Source of the DNA: Candidatus Caccopulliclostridium gallistercoris
Lineage (GTDB): Bacteria > Bacillota > Clostridia > Christensenellales > UBA1242
Reading direction: 5' to 3'
Assembly: GCA_018713725.1 (NCBI GenBank)
Contig: DVOJ01000010.1
Span: 21,769-85,768 of the forward strand
DNA length: 64,000 nt
In this document: positions 46,722 to 55,105 of the stretch, one piece after another
Numbering within the stretch: position 1 is the stretch's first letter
Layout: the number at the start of each line of letters is the position of its first letter
Program-made: the position numbers and the translations under genes
The notes under the pieces: generated by a model
The model's input: only the letters and a program-made list of their open reading frames with translations
Databases searched by the model: none
What the model was told of the DNA's origin: nothing

Positions 46722-48422
46722 GTGAATTCTTTTATTTTTCCGTGTTTTAATGGAAATTTGTGCTTTGTTCAAAATAATGCCGTTTTAAGTTTAGTTAGAA
46801 ACAACGGCTCTATTTTTGTGCAAAGCTTTAAAACTAAATATAAGCCAATTATTCACTTTAAGTTTCCTTTGTTAAGGGGGCTAGAATACTTAATTTTTGG
46901 CACTTATTACTTTTTCTGGGGACTTTTTTTAAGCTTTAAAAACACGCCCGTGCCTAAACTTAATAGAAAGATGTCGGAGAGCTTGAATATAAAATCTAGC
47001 TATATTTTCGGCGTGGTGGCATTTTTAATTGCAGTACTACTTGCAGTTGTACTTATAGGAATTGTGCCCACGCATCTTGGCTACGCTATGGCAGGGTCAA
47101 GCCTTTCTATTTTTGTCAAAAAACTTGTAATTGCACTAGTAAAGGTTGCAATGTTCTACCTAATTTTACTATTTTTATATTCCTTTTCTTCCATGAGAAA
47201 ACTATATAAATTCAATTCCGCGGGTAATATGGCGCTTAACGGTAACACCGTGCTTAGCGGGCATAGAGCAACAAATTATTTAAATTTTATTGTTTTTTGT
47301 TGGAGTTTAAACTATTTTGTGATATCACTACTAAGTATAGAAGTGTCGGTGTGGTTAAAGGCCTTTGTAAATATTGGGCTATTTTTACTAACAGCCATGG
47401 TTGCCTATGAAATTTGCTATGTTTTTGATAGATTTTTGAAAAAATATAGCTATCCTGTGCTTATAACTAGCTTTTTTGTAACAAGCAAGCCTGCCAGCAC
47501 AGAGCTTCAAACGGCAAACACTGCACTTAGTGAAGGGAATTTAATGTTAGAGAACGTAAGAAGAGAGGTTATAAGCGAAGACAGCCAGGGTGGTAACGTG
47601 GCTTTTTCGCTATGTTATAGTGAAGTTAGAGAAAAGCTTAAAAATGCGGGCATAACTGAGCCTAGCGAAGCAGATTGGCTAATCGCGACCGTACTTAATA
47701 AAAACAGGGCGGAAATAAAGCTTTTAACGCAAGTTTCTAGAACGGACTATAAGCAAATAGAGAGAGTGCTAGAAAGAAGGGTTAAGGGCGAGCCAATAGA
47801 TAAAATTTTTGGCAAAACGGAGTTCTACGGGCTAACCTTTAAGGTAAATAAAGACGTTTTAACTCCAAGAAAGGAAACGGAAATTTTAGTAGAAGAAGCG
47901 CTTAAAATTATAGGCAAAGAAAAACTTGAAGTGCTAGACCTTTGCACAGGTAGCGGCGCCATAGCTGTAAGCATTGCAAAAAATTCTGCCGCCAAAGTTA
48001 CGGCTACGGATATAAGCGAAAGCGCATTAATGGTAGCAAAACAAAACGCTGAACTTAGCGACGTTAAAATAAACTTTATTTGCTCCGACCTTTTTTCTGA
48101 CATAAAAAAGGGAAAGAAGTTTAACGTTATAACGTGCAACCCGCCATATATAAAAAGCGAAGATATAAAGACGTTAGATCGAGAAGTTAAGGACTACGAC
48201 CCACACCTTGCTCTTGACGGCGGAGAAGACGGACTTTACTTTTATAGGAAAATTAGCGAAGAATTTGAAGAATTTTTAGCGCCAAAGGGCGTAATTTTGC
48301 TAGAAATTGGCTTAGGCCAAGAAAAAAGCGTAAAAAAACTGTTTTCAAAAAACAAATTTAGTGTTAGAATAGTAAAAGACTATTCTGGTATCCAGAGAAT
48401 AATAATAGCTGAAAGGGGTTAA
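46722..48422 (+). CDS. Fusion of DUF1385 membrane domain with PrmC glutamine methyltransferase
   Basis: The 566-residue product has an N-terminal half (1 to about 285) with five or so membrane segments (FPLLRGLEYLIFGTYYFFWGL, IFGVVAFLIAVLLAVVLIGIV and others). It ends with SFFVTSKPASTELQTANTAL, matching the C-terminus of DUF1385 proteins (TREPDDSQIEVAIAAL type). The second half is PrmC, which methylates the GGQ glutamine of release factors: DKIFGKTEFYGL, TPRKETEILVEEAL, DLCTGSGAIAVSIA and NPPYIKSEDI near residue 473. The DUF1385 part lacks the usual YHGAEHK motif (FNSAGNMALNGN instead). Start GTG 46722 is chosen because CATAAT ends six bases ahead; TTG 46716 is the in-frame alternative. prfA follows immediately. 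Confidence 0.88.
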   Translation: MNSFIFPCFNGNLCFVQNNAVLSLVRNNGSIFVQSFKTKYKPIIHFKFPLLRGLEYLIFGTYYFFWGLFLSFKNTPVPKLNRKMSESLNIKSSYIFGVVAFLIAVLLAVVLIGIVPTHLGYAMAGSSLSIFVKKLVIALVKVAMFYLILLFLYSFSSMRKLYKFNSAGNMALNGNTVLSGHRATNYLNFIVFCWSLNYFVISLLSIEVSVWLKAFVNIGLFLLTAMVAYEICYVFDRFLKKYSYPVLITSFFVTSKPASTELQTANTALSEGNLMLENVRREVISEDSQGGNVAFSLCYSEVREKLKNAGITEPSEADWLIATVLNKNRAEIKLLTQVSRTDYKQIERVLERRVKGEPIDKIFGKTEFYGLTFKVNKDVLTPRKETEILVEEALKIIGKEKLEVLDLCTGSGAIAVSIAKNSAAKVTATDISESALMVAKQNAELSDVKINFICSDLFSDIKKGKKFNVITCNPPYIKSEDIKTLDREVKDYDPHLALDGGEDGLYFYRKISEEFEEFLAPKGVILLEIGLGQEKSVKKLFSKNKFSVRIVKDYSGIQRIIIAERG

Positions 48423-48423
48423 T

Positions 48424-49494
48424 ATGCTTGAAAAAACAACTAAGATAAAACAAAGGTACGATGAACTTACAGACCTTATTGTAAAGCCTGAAATTATTGC
48501 AGATAACAATGAGTGGAAAAAACTTGTAAAAGAACGCAATAGCATTGAAGATATAGCGCTTGCTCACGACAAGCTAGAAAAACTTGTTAAAGAAAAGGAG
48601 CAAACGGAAAGCGTTATAGCTAACGAAAAGGACCACGAAATGAAAAAGCTCTTTGAAGACGAGCTTTTTGAAATCAATAAGAATATTGAAAAACTTGAAG
48701 AAGAGATAAAAGTTTTACTTCTTCCAAAAGACGAAAACGACGAGAGCGACGTTATAGTGGAAATTCGCGCGGCGGCGGGCGGAGAAGAGTCCGCGCTTTT
48801 TGGTGCCGTGCTTATGAAAATGTACACGCGCTTTGCCGAGCGTAAACACTGGAAAGTTGAAATGATAGATGTATCGGAAACAGAACTTGGCGGAATAAAG
48901 GAAGCGGTGTTTTCCATTAAGGGCAAGAATGCGTATAAGTATTTAAAATATGAGAGCGGTGTGCATCGCGTACAACGTGTGCCAGAAACGGAAACGCAGG
49001 GCAGAGTTCACACGTCCACAGCTACCGTTGCCATACTTCCAGAAGTTCAAGACGTAGATTTTGAAATCAACGATAAGGACATTAAAATAGATACATATAG
49101 AAGCAGCGGTGCGGGCGGTCAGCACGTAAACAAAACGGATAGCGCTATAAGAATTACACACTTTCCAACAGGTATAGTTGTTGCGTGTCAAGACGAGCGT
49201 TCTCAGATTAAAAACCGAGAGCGCGCCATGAGCATTTTAAAGGCAAAACTCTACGACTACTACAAAACTCAGCAGGATAAGGAGTATGCTGAAAATAGGC
49301 GTAGCCAGGTAGGAACGGGCGATAGGAGCGAGAGAATTAGAACGTATAACTATCCGCAGGGTAGAATTACCGACCATAGAATAAATTATAGCGTATATAA
49401 TATGGACGACTTTTTAGACGGCGATATAGAAGAGATGTCCGACGAGCTTCAACGTGAAGACCAAAAGAGAAAACTAGAACAAGCAGGAAATTAA
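48424..49494 (+). CDS. prfA: Peptide chain release factor 1
   Basis: RF1 terminates translation at UAA and UAG. The 356-residue product has the catalytic GGQ loop (SSGAGGQHVNKTDSAIRITH) and the family signatures GVHRVQRVPETE and HTSTATVAILPE. The tripeptide that reads the stop codon, usually PAT or PVT, is PET here. The ATG lies one base after the DUF1385-PrmC stop, with AAAGGGG upstream inside the preceding gene, so the modifying enzyme and its target are coupled. Confidence 0.97.
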   Translation: MLEKTTKIKQRYDELTDLIVKPEIIADNNEWKKLVKERNSIEDIALAHDKLEKLVKEKEQTESVIANEKDHEMKKLFEDELFEINKNIEKLEEEIKVLLLPKDENDESDVIVEIRAAAGGEESALFGAVLMKMYTRFAERKHWKVEMIDVSETELGGIKEAVFSIKGKNAYKYLKYESGVHRVQRVPETETQGRVHTSTATVAILPEVQDVDFEINDKDIKIDTYRSSGAGGQHVNKTDSAIRITHFPTGIVVACQDERSQIKNRERAMSILKAKLYDYYKTQQDKEYAENRRSQVGTGDRSERIRTYNYPQGRITDHRINYSVYNMDDFLDGDIEEMSDELQREDQKRKLEQAGN

Positions 49495-49504
49495 GGAGAA
49501 AATT

Positions 49505-49966
49505 ATGAAAACATATTCACTATTTATTTTAAAACCAGGCTTTATAGAAAAATTCGATGAGTTAAAGGAAATTTTAAAAGAGAATAATATAAATATAGAT
49601 AAACTTTCAGAAGGCGTGCTTCCATTAAATAAGATAGAAGCCCACTACGAAGAACATAAGGGCAAAAGTTTTTATGAGGGTTTAGTGCGCTACATGACGG
49701 AAGGTGACGTTAAAGGCATTTATAAGTTCGATGCTACTTCAATTACAATGCAAGTTTCTTCAAATTTAAACGAGAGCGAAGAGAGTTTTATCACAAGAAC
49801 GCGTGCGCTTGTTAAGGAAGTTATAAGGCCAAAATTTGCTTTAAAAAGAGAAGACTTTAAAGGCCTTTCAAACGAAGACTTTGAAGAACTTACAAAAACG
49901 GCTAACGTGCTTCACGCGTCAGATAGCCCAGCGTCTGCGGAAAGAGAAATAAAAAATTTATTTTAA
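49505..49966 (+). CDS. Divergent nucleoside-diphosphate-kinase homologue
   Basis: The 153-residue product aligns with Ndk at both ends: SLFILKPG (Lys10, Pro11), AHYEEHKGKSFYEGLVRYMTEGDV with Tyr48, and the active-site segment ANVLHASDSPASAEREIKNLF with phospho-accepting His137. The middle is diverged: the usual MGATNP loop and the TIRGDFG Arg/Thr segment are replaced by ESFITRTRALVKEVIRPKFALKRED. Real Ndk exchanges phosphate between nucleotides. Activity is plausible but not assured. It starts 10 bases after prfA with AAGGAGAAA, so it is in the prmC-prfA transcript. Confidence 0.78.
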   Translation: MKTYSLFILKPGFIEKFDELKEILKENNINIDKLSEGVLPLNKIEAHYEEHKGKSFYEGLVRYMTEGDVKGIYKFDATSITMQVSSNLNESEESFITRTRALVKEVIRPKFALKREDFKGLSNEDFEELTKTANVLHASDSPASAEREIKNLF

Positions 49967-49987
49967 GTCTAAACGTATTATTAAAAG

Positions 49988-50025
49988 TTAAAAGTGGCAA
50001 ATTTAAGCTACTTTTAATTTTTTTT
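49988..50025 (+). terminator. Terminator of the DUF1385-PrmC/prfA/ndk-like operon
   Basis: The stem ttaaaagtggc/gctacttttaa (49988-49998 with 50007-50017, one G-T pair) is followed by eight T residues. Confidence 0.8.
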
Positions 50026-50110
50026 ACAAATTTCCTAAAATACGAAAGTCCGTTAGGAATAATAGATTTTTATAAGTTATAATTAGGTAAAATTATAAAA
50101 GGAGAATATC

Positions 50111-50626
50111 ATGCAAGAAAGTAAACAGGCAAAAGAGATTATTTTAACTAAAAATCCGCCAAATTATAGCTTAACTGGAGAGTGCAAAATAACGCTAGCT
50201 AATGGAAAAAAGAGAAGGCTAGATAAAATAAAAGTAGGCGACATGGTTTTAGGGGTTGATAAAGAAACAAATAAGGTTGTTCCTTGTAAAGTTATAAAGA
50301 GCGATACGTTAGAAGATATTAAAACTTACGGTTCATTTAATAAATATACGTTTTCAGACGGACAATTTATAAAAATTGTTGCCGACCACAAATTTTATAA
50401 CACAGATAAAAAGGTTTTTGAATTTATAAACTCTTGCAACACTCGTGACCGCTTTTTAAAGGAAGACGGAAGCATTGTAAAATTAATAGAGAAAAAATTT
50501 TATAATAGATGCGTTCACCATTTTGAAATAGATACAACTTTGCATAACTATTTTGCTAACGGCTTCTTAGTAGGTACAAATGACGTAAACAATTTTGATT
50601 TTAATAAGATTGATTATAAGGCATAA
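50111..50626 (+). CDS. Stand-alone Hint (intein/Hedgehog-like) domain protein
   Basis: The 171-residue product is almost entirely one Hint domain. Block A begins at Cys25 (CKITLANGKKRRLDKIKVGD). Block B is GQFIKIVADHKFY with His93. Block F is HHFEIDTTLHNYFANGFLVGTN (split here by motif), with the HNYFANG signature and Asn157. The final block usually reads HN; here it is GTN, and the next residue is Asp rather than Cys, Ser or Thr. Full protein splicing is therefore unlikely, though N-terminal thioester cleavage remains possible. Only 24 residues precede Cys25 and 14 follow Asn157. No homing endonuclease or host-protein exteins are visible. AAAAGGAG precedes ATG 50111, and the gene is monocistronic. 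Confidence 0.82.
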   Translation: MQESKQAKEIILTKNPPNYSLTGECKITLANGKKRRLDKIKVGDMVLGVDKETNKVVPCKVIKSDTLEDIKTYGSFNKYTFSDGQFIKIVADHKFYNTDKKVFEFINSCNTRDRFLKEDGSIVKLIEKKFYNRCVHHFEIDTTLHNYFANGFLVGTNDVNNFDFNKIDYKA

Positions 50627-50627
50627 T

Positions 50628-50675
50628 AAAAATCCACCAGCTTAGTGGGGTTAACTTCACAGCTAGTGGATTTTT
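50628..50675 (+). terminator. Bidirectional terminator between the Hint and lipoprotein genes
   Basis: Stem 50628-50637 with 50666-50675 is extended by agct/agct across a one-base mismatch, with an 18-base loop. A and T runs flank both sides, so it serves both convergent genes. Confidence 0.8.
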
Positions 50676-50687
50676 TATTTATTTAAA

Positions 50688-51458
50688 TTATTCAGTAATT
50701 TGAACAGAAGCAACTTTAACATCAGTTGTAGTTCTTACGCACCATAGGTATCTTAAACCTGCAATCATTTCTTCTTTAACTTCGCCGCTATATTGTGTGG
50801 AGTCTATAACGTCAAAAGTGTTGTCAGCAGATTTGTAAACTTCTTTACCAGCGTTATCTTTAAGTGTAACAGTTACTTTAACAGTGCCATTTTCTTCAGT
50901 GTTAAAGTCGTAACCAACTGTGTAGTAGCCAGTAGAAAGTGATGCAGCATCTTCGCCGCTAACAAGTGTAGTGTAATCGTCTTGGTCTACGGCTGTGAAA
51001 TTGTATACAAACTTAACGCCGTCAGCTGTTCCTACAAAGAAAACTGGGAGTTCTGTTAAGTATTCAACTTTCTCTTCTGTTCCTGCGTCTTCGTCAGCTG
51101 CATACTTTTCGTTAAGTGCCAACGTCCAAACTACATGCTTTCCTTCTTGAATAACGTCTTCGTCTACGTAAACTTTAAAGTTAACGCTCATTCCGCCTTC
51201 TTTCCAATCGTAGTTTTTATCTGCTTCTCCAAAATAAGTGCTGCCAGCAGTAGATTGTGCGCCGTAGCTTGTGTCTGGCTTTAAAGTGATTGTATCATCG
51301 TTGTTGTTTACTATTTCTCCATACATTCCGAAAACTTCACTATTTCCGTTTGAGAAATCTGCTTGCCAAAGCGTTCTAGGGCCTCCGCAAGCTGCAAGTG
51401 TGGCACAAGATACAAGCGCCATGGTGCCAAGTGCTAAACCTTTTGTTAATTTGTTCAT
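50688..51458 (-). CDS. Putative surface lipoprotein
   Basis: The 256-residue product has a type II signal peptide ending in lipobox LAAC (Cys24). A beta-sandwich-like domain follows (LWQADFSNGNSEVFGMYGE, GGMSVNFKVYVDED, YYTVGYDFNTEENGTVKVTVTLKD) that resembles lectin/concanavalin-like or solute-facing domains. It is acidic, which suits the cell surface. I cannot assign a binding partner. GGAGG lies directly before ATG 51458. GC content is higher than in neighbouring genes. Confidence 0.78.
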   Translation of the reverse strand: MNKLTKGLALGTMALVSCATLAACGGPRTLWQADFSNGNSEVFGMYGEIVNNNDDTITLKPDTSYGAQSTAGSTYFGEADKNYDWKEGGMSVNFKVYVDEDVIQEGKHVVWTLALNEKYAADEDAGTEEKVEYLTELPVFFVGTADGVKFVYNFTAVDQDDYTTLVSGEDAASLSTGYYTVGYDFNTEENGTVKVTVTLKDNAGKEVYKSADNTFDVIDSTQYSGEVKEEMIAGLRYLWCVRTTTDVKVASVQITE

Positions 51459-51616
51459 AAATTTACCTCCTAAACATATATTTTATGACTTAGTTAGTAT
51501 ACGTATTTAAAGTAAATTTATCAAACGTTTTTAACAAAAAAATACTTTTTTTGGCAAAAATTTTATAGAAGTTATTAATTTATAACAAAATTTATTTAAA
51601 AAATGCAAATTATTGT

Positions 51617-52204
51617 TTAATTTGCATCTTTATTAAAGTTTGTATTTAGTTTTCCAATAAATTTTTGAAGAGTAGCCGTAACTTCGTAAGGTTCTAAGAT
51701 ATCTTCAAGAATTTTTGTGTTTTTAGTGCTAGTTATATACACGTCACCAACGTTATATTTTCTATCAAGCCTGCTAATGTTTACATTTATTGAAGTTATT
51801 TCTTTATAATATATGCTATATATATTTAATCCCGCGGTGCTGTCAGAAATTATAACTCTTTGCGAAGTTATATAGTATTTTAAGTTTTCAGAGTTCTTTC
51901 TAGCTTTTACTAGCCCGTATATCCATATCCAAACGGGAATTAAGTGGAGAGCAAAAAAAGCGCAAAGAGCAATTATAACGGGAATAGGAAAGGTTACTTT
52001 TGAAGCTATAAGCACAGCAATAAAGGTTATATCAACCACAAGCCAAATAATTACAAATTGCAATTTATTTAAAAATCTAGTCCAAAAATAAGCGGATTTA
52101 TTCGGACTGCCTTGCCAAAGAATTTTCTCATCTTCGGCAAGTAAATTTTCAATATTTTCTATTTTTTTATCTAAATTTAAATAATTTTTGTTAATTTTAC
52201 CCAT
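51617..52204 (-). CDS. Membrane protein with PH-like domain (bPH_2/YdbS type)
   Basis: The 195-residue product begins with a helical segment and then DEKILWQGSPNKSAYFWTRFLNK, the usual entry to bacterial PH proteins of the YdbS type. Two membrane helices follow (FVIIWLVVDITFIAVLIAS and VIIALCAFFALHLIPVWIWIYG). The PH-like strands are YYITSQRVIISDSTAGLNIYSIYYKEITSINV and VGDVYITSTK. Function is unknown, and a membrane-stress role is sometimes suggested for relatives. It follows the 52213 gene by eight bases and is cotranscribed with it. Confidence 0.78.
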   Translation of the reverse strand: MGKINKNYLNLDKKIENIENLLAEDEKILWQGSPNKSAYFWTRFLNKLQFVIIWLVVDITFIAVLIASKVTFPIPVIIALCAFFALHLIPVWIWIYGLVKARKNSENLKYYITSQRVIISDSTAGLNIYSIYYKEITSINVNISRLDRKYNVGDVYITSTKNTKILEDILEPYEVTATLQKFIGKLNTNFNKDAN

Positions 52205-52212
52205 ATTTTTCT

Positions 52213-52734
52213 CTATTTTATGAAATTTTCTTTAAAAATTATTTCTGCATCTAAAACTTTTTTTATTCTTCTCATTTTAATTCTGTTTGTAAATCTTGAA
52301 AATACAAACACGTCTACAAACTCCCAAACAAACACCCAAGCAATAATTTCCATAATTATAGATATGGCGTAAGGCACGTTCAAGCTTTCTAAAAGTACAA
52401 GCAAGCCTACAAACGCAATGCCTATTATAAGAAGAGTTAAGGAAACTATGGTAAGTTTTAAATTTTCTTCTTTATAGTCGTTATAATCGTTTGAGAAATA
52501 ACGCTTTATAACCGTTTTACACTCTTCTTTTTCTTCTTCCGAGCAGCTTTCGTCTAAATATATTTCAAGAGTTTTATTGCTTTTATTTTGCAAATCTTTA
52601 AAGCTTTCGTAGATATAGTCTCCAGCACTTTCATCTAAAACTTTATTTGTGTCTGTAGAAAATTTAGAATATGCGTCGTCTATTTTACCAAATTTAATAC
52701 TTGCGGTTTCATTTAATTTAGTATTTTCTTTCAT
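52213..52734 (-). CDS. Membrane protein, function unknown
   Basis: The 173-residue product has a hydrophilic, helical N-terminal half, then two membrane helices (LTIVSLTLLIIGIAFVGLLVLL and AISIIMEIIAWVFVWEFVDVFVF), and a short basic tail ending VLDAEIIFKENFIK. No family is recognised. Its promoter spacing indicates a leaderless mRNA. The PH-domain gene follows. Confidence 0.68.
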   Translation of the reverse strand: MKENTKLNETASIKFGKIDDAYSKFSTDTNKVLDESAGDYIYESFKDLQNKSNKTLEIYLDESCSEEEKEECKTVIKRYFSNDYNDYKEENLKLTIVSLTLLIIGIAFVGLLVLLESLNVPYAISIIMEIIAWVFVWEFVDVFVFSRFTNRIKMRRIKKVLDAEIIFKENFIK

Positions 52735-52740
52735 AAAAAT

Positions 52741-52769
52741 ATGCTAGCAAAGTGAAAAAAATTTGTCAA
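52741..52769 (-). promoter_or_regulatory. Promoter placed for a leaderless transcript (52734 gene)
   Basis: On the minus strand TTGACA (52764-52769), 17 bases, TAGCAT (52741-52746), then six bases to ATG 52734. The -35 box is nearly consensus and no ribosome-binding site exists. Confidence 0.6.
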
Positions 52770-52772
52770 ATA

Positions 52773-52800
52773 AAAAAGCTACAAGAAATTGTAGCTTTTT
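52773..52800 (-). terminator. Terminator of the ATP-grasp gene
   Basis: A perfect 12-base stem (52773-52784 with 52789-52800) with loop gaaa is followed by T residues on the minus strand. It overlaps the stop codon of the ligase gene. Confidence 0.85.
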
Positions 52801-53678
52801 TACTTTTTAAGCATTTTTAATATGTGCTCGGCGACGTTGAAATCGGATACTTCTTGAAAATATTGAATGTTCGCGCTGGTGTTAACTTCGCATACCACTG
52901 GGCCGTTTATGCTTTTTAATATGTCCACAACGCCAAACTCACAGCCCACCGCTTTGCAGGCATCTAGGGCTAGTTTTTGTTCTACGAAGGTTGGAATATG
53001 CTTTTCCATAATTCCGCCAAAGTTTGTGTTAGAGCGAAAATCTTCTTTTCCTGCCGTTCTTCTAAGCGATGCAAGCACCTTGTTTCTTACTACATACATT
53101 CTTATATCCGTTCCGCTGGCTTCTGAAATGAACTCTTGAAATAGTAGCTCTCTGCCTTCAAATCTGTCCACAATTTCATAGGCTTGCTCGCGGGTTTTGG
53201 CTAGGTGGACGCCGCGGCCTAAATCTCCAAACCACTGCTTAATTATTATTGGAAGCCCTAGGTCGTCTATAATTTGGTCTACAAAAGGGTGTATGGTTTC
53301 CTTTTTATATTCCGAAAGTGCGGAAGGGAGTATTACAGTTTTAGGAATATTTACGCCGCACTTTATAAGTTGCTGATACATATTTGCGCAGTTTTCGCAA
53401 ATATCTATTGCTCTTGAATTGTTATAAACTTTCAAGCCAAGCATCTCTAAATTTCTAGCAAGCCAAACGTCGTCGTCTAAAAATAGGGCGAAGTCGAAGT
53501 TCGCATAGCTTTCAAAACTTTTAACTTTGGTGTTGCTAAGCATAGTGTAAATTTGAACATTAGACCTAGCCGTAATTGAAATACCAAGTTTTTTGGCTGC
53601 GTCGAAAAGTAATTTTGTTTGAACTTCAAAACTTTTTTCGTCCGTATTGGCGTCGTATACAATAAGCACTTTTTTCAT
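52800..53678 (-). CDS. RimK-like ATP-grasp ligase
   Basis: The 292-residue product is an ATP-grasp enzyme of the RimK/glutathione-synthase group: an N-terminal Rossmann-like domain (KKVLIVYDANTDEKSF), then PIIIKQWFGDLGRGVHLAKT (ATP-binding Lys and glycine loop), LLFQEFISEASGTDIRMYVV, and the metal-binding end VVDILKSINGPVVCEVNTSANIQYFQ. Such enzymes join an amino acid or amine to a carboxylate, as in glutamylation of S6 or cofactors. The substrate here is unknown. The start is set by the promoter just upstream. Confidence 0.85.
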   Translation of the reverse strand: MKKVLIVYDANTDEKSFEVQTKLLFDAAKKLGISITARSNVQIYTMLSNTKVKSFESYANFDFALFLDDDVWLARNLEMLGLKVYNNSRAIDICENCANMYQQLIKCGVNIPKTVILPSALSEYKKETIHPFVDQIIDDLGLPIIIKQWFGDLGRGVHLAKTREQAYEIVDRFEGRELLFQEFISEASGTDIRMYVVRNKVLASLRRTAGKEDFRSNTNFGGIMEKHIPTFVEQKLALDACKAVGCEFGVVDILKSINGPVVCEVNTSANIQYFQEVSDFNVAEHILKMLKK

Positions 53679-53684
53679 GTTTTA

Positions 53685-53713
53685 ATTTTATCACATTAAA
53701 AAATATTAATCAA
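53685..53713 (-). promoter_or_regulatory. Promoter placed for a leaderless transcript (ATP-grasp gene)
   Basis: On the minus strand TTGATT (53708-53713), 17 bases, TAAAAT (53685-53690), then six bases to ATG 53678. There is no ribosome-binding site. Confidence 0.58.
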
Positions 53714-53865
53714 GAATTAAATTTTATTTTTTTAAAAATGTAAAAATATTAGTTTTTTATTTAAAATTTATAAAAAATTGCAAAAAAATAGCTAATTTTA
53801 TAATATTTAGCCGTAATTTTCAAAAAATAAAATTATAAATAAAATTTTTTAAGGGTTTATTTTTT

Positions 53866-55014
53866 ATGAATATTACAATAATATCAGATGTTTTTGGAAA
53901 GGAAAATAACGGCACGACTATTACAATAAGAAGGTTAATAGACGGCCTTAAAAAGCGCGGGCATAATGTTACGCTTGTAAGCACTTTTAAAACAAAAGAA
54001 AAGGGGTACATTACATTAGAAAGAAGGCATTTTGGAATATTTGATAATTACATTACAAATAAAAACCATGTAGAACTAGCAAAACCAGATAAAAAAATAC
54101 TAACCGAAGCTATAAAAAATAGCGATATCGTACACATAGTTTTGCCTTTTAAAACAGGTGTTTTGGCAAGTAAGATTTGTAAAGAACTTTGCGTTCCTTT
54201 TACCACGGCTTTTCATTGTCAGCCAGAAAATTTTTCCGGAAATATCGGACTTCAAAATTTGCCCTTTTTAAATAGATACTTATATTTTAGATTTAAAAAT
54301 AAACTATATAAAAGGGCAAGCAGAGTGCATTGCCCAAGCCAGTTTATTGCAAACGAACTTAAAAAACACGGCTATAAAACTAAAAATTACGTAATTTCTA
54401 ACGGTGTAATTCCTATTTTTAAAAAAATGAACGTAAAAAAGCCAAAAAATTTGAAAAATAAATTTGTTATTTTGTACGTTGCAAGATTTTCTAAGGAAAA
54501 GATGCATAAAATTCTTTTAAAGGCGGCAGCACTTTCAAAATATAAGGAAAATTTGCATTTAATTTTTGCAGGTTGCGGTCCGCTTAAAGAAAAGTTTAAA
54601 ACTTATGCCAAAACTCATAATGTAAGCTTGGAACTTAATTTTTATAACAAGGAAACTTTGGCGAAAGTTATAAACTATTCCGACCTTTACGTGCACCCAA
54701 GCGAAATTGAAATAGAAGCAATATCTTGTTTGGAAGCTTTGTCTTGCGGGCTTGTTCCGGTTATATCTAATAGTAAAAGGTCGGCTACAACTCAGTTCGC
54801 GCTTTCTAAAAAGAATTTATTTGAAAATAGAAATAGTAAAGACCTTGCAAGCAAAATTGATTATTTTATAGAAAACCCCATGGAAAAAGAAAAGCTTTCT
54901 AAAAAGTACGTGTATTATTCCAAACAGTTTAGTATAGATAATTCCATAGATAAGATGATAAAGATGTTTGAAGATGAAATAAATGAAAGTAAAACGTCGA
55001 AAAGGCGTAAATAA
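53866..55014 (+). CDS. GT4 glycosyltransferase, glycolipid-synthase-like
   Basis: The 382-residue product has the GT-B fold of family 4. The N-terminal NNGTTITIRRLIDGLKKRGH acceptor region, FHCQPEN, the central ILYVARFSKEKMHKILLKA donor-domain start, and the E-x7-E motif in HPSEIEIEAISCLEALSCGLVPVISNS are visible. SATTQFAL after it is shared with diacylglycerol glucosyltransferases of Firmicutes, so membrane glycolipid synthesis is the likely role. The C-terminus is basic, which would suit membrane contact. AAGGG lies 12 bases before ATG 53866, a weak fit. Confidence 0.85.
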   Translation: MNITIISDVFGKENNGTTITIRRLIDGLKKRGHNVTLVSTFKTKEKGYITLERRHFGIFDNYITNKNHVELAKPDKKILTEAIKNSDIVHIVLPFKTGVLASKICKELCVPFTTAFHCQPENFSGNIGLQNLPFLNRYLYFRFKNKLYKRASRVHCPSQFIANELKKHGYKTKNYVISNGVIPIFKKMNVKKPKNLKNKFVILYVARFSKEKMHKILLKAAALSKYKENLHLIFAGCGPLKEKFKTYAKTHNVSLELNFYNKETLAKVINYSDLYVHPSEIEIEAISCLEALSCGLVPVISNSKRSATTQFALSKKNLFENRNSKDLASKIDYFIENPMEKEKLSKKYVYYSKQFSIDNSIDKMIKMFEDEINESKTSKRRK

Positions 55015-55027
55015 TATACAATATTTT

Positions 55028-55058
55028 AAAGCAGACAAAAATTTGTTTGCTTTTTTTT
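55028..55058 (+). terminator. Terminator of the GT4 gene
   Basis: The stem aaagcagacaaa/tttgtttgcttt with a short loop is followed by a run of nine T residues. Confidence 0.75.
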
Positions 55059-55105
55059 TGTAATTAGTATATAGTTAATTGTATTTTTAAATTTATGGAG
55101 TGAAT

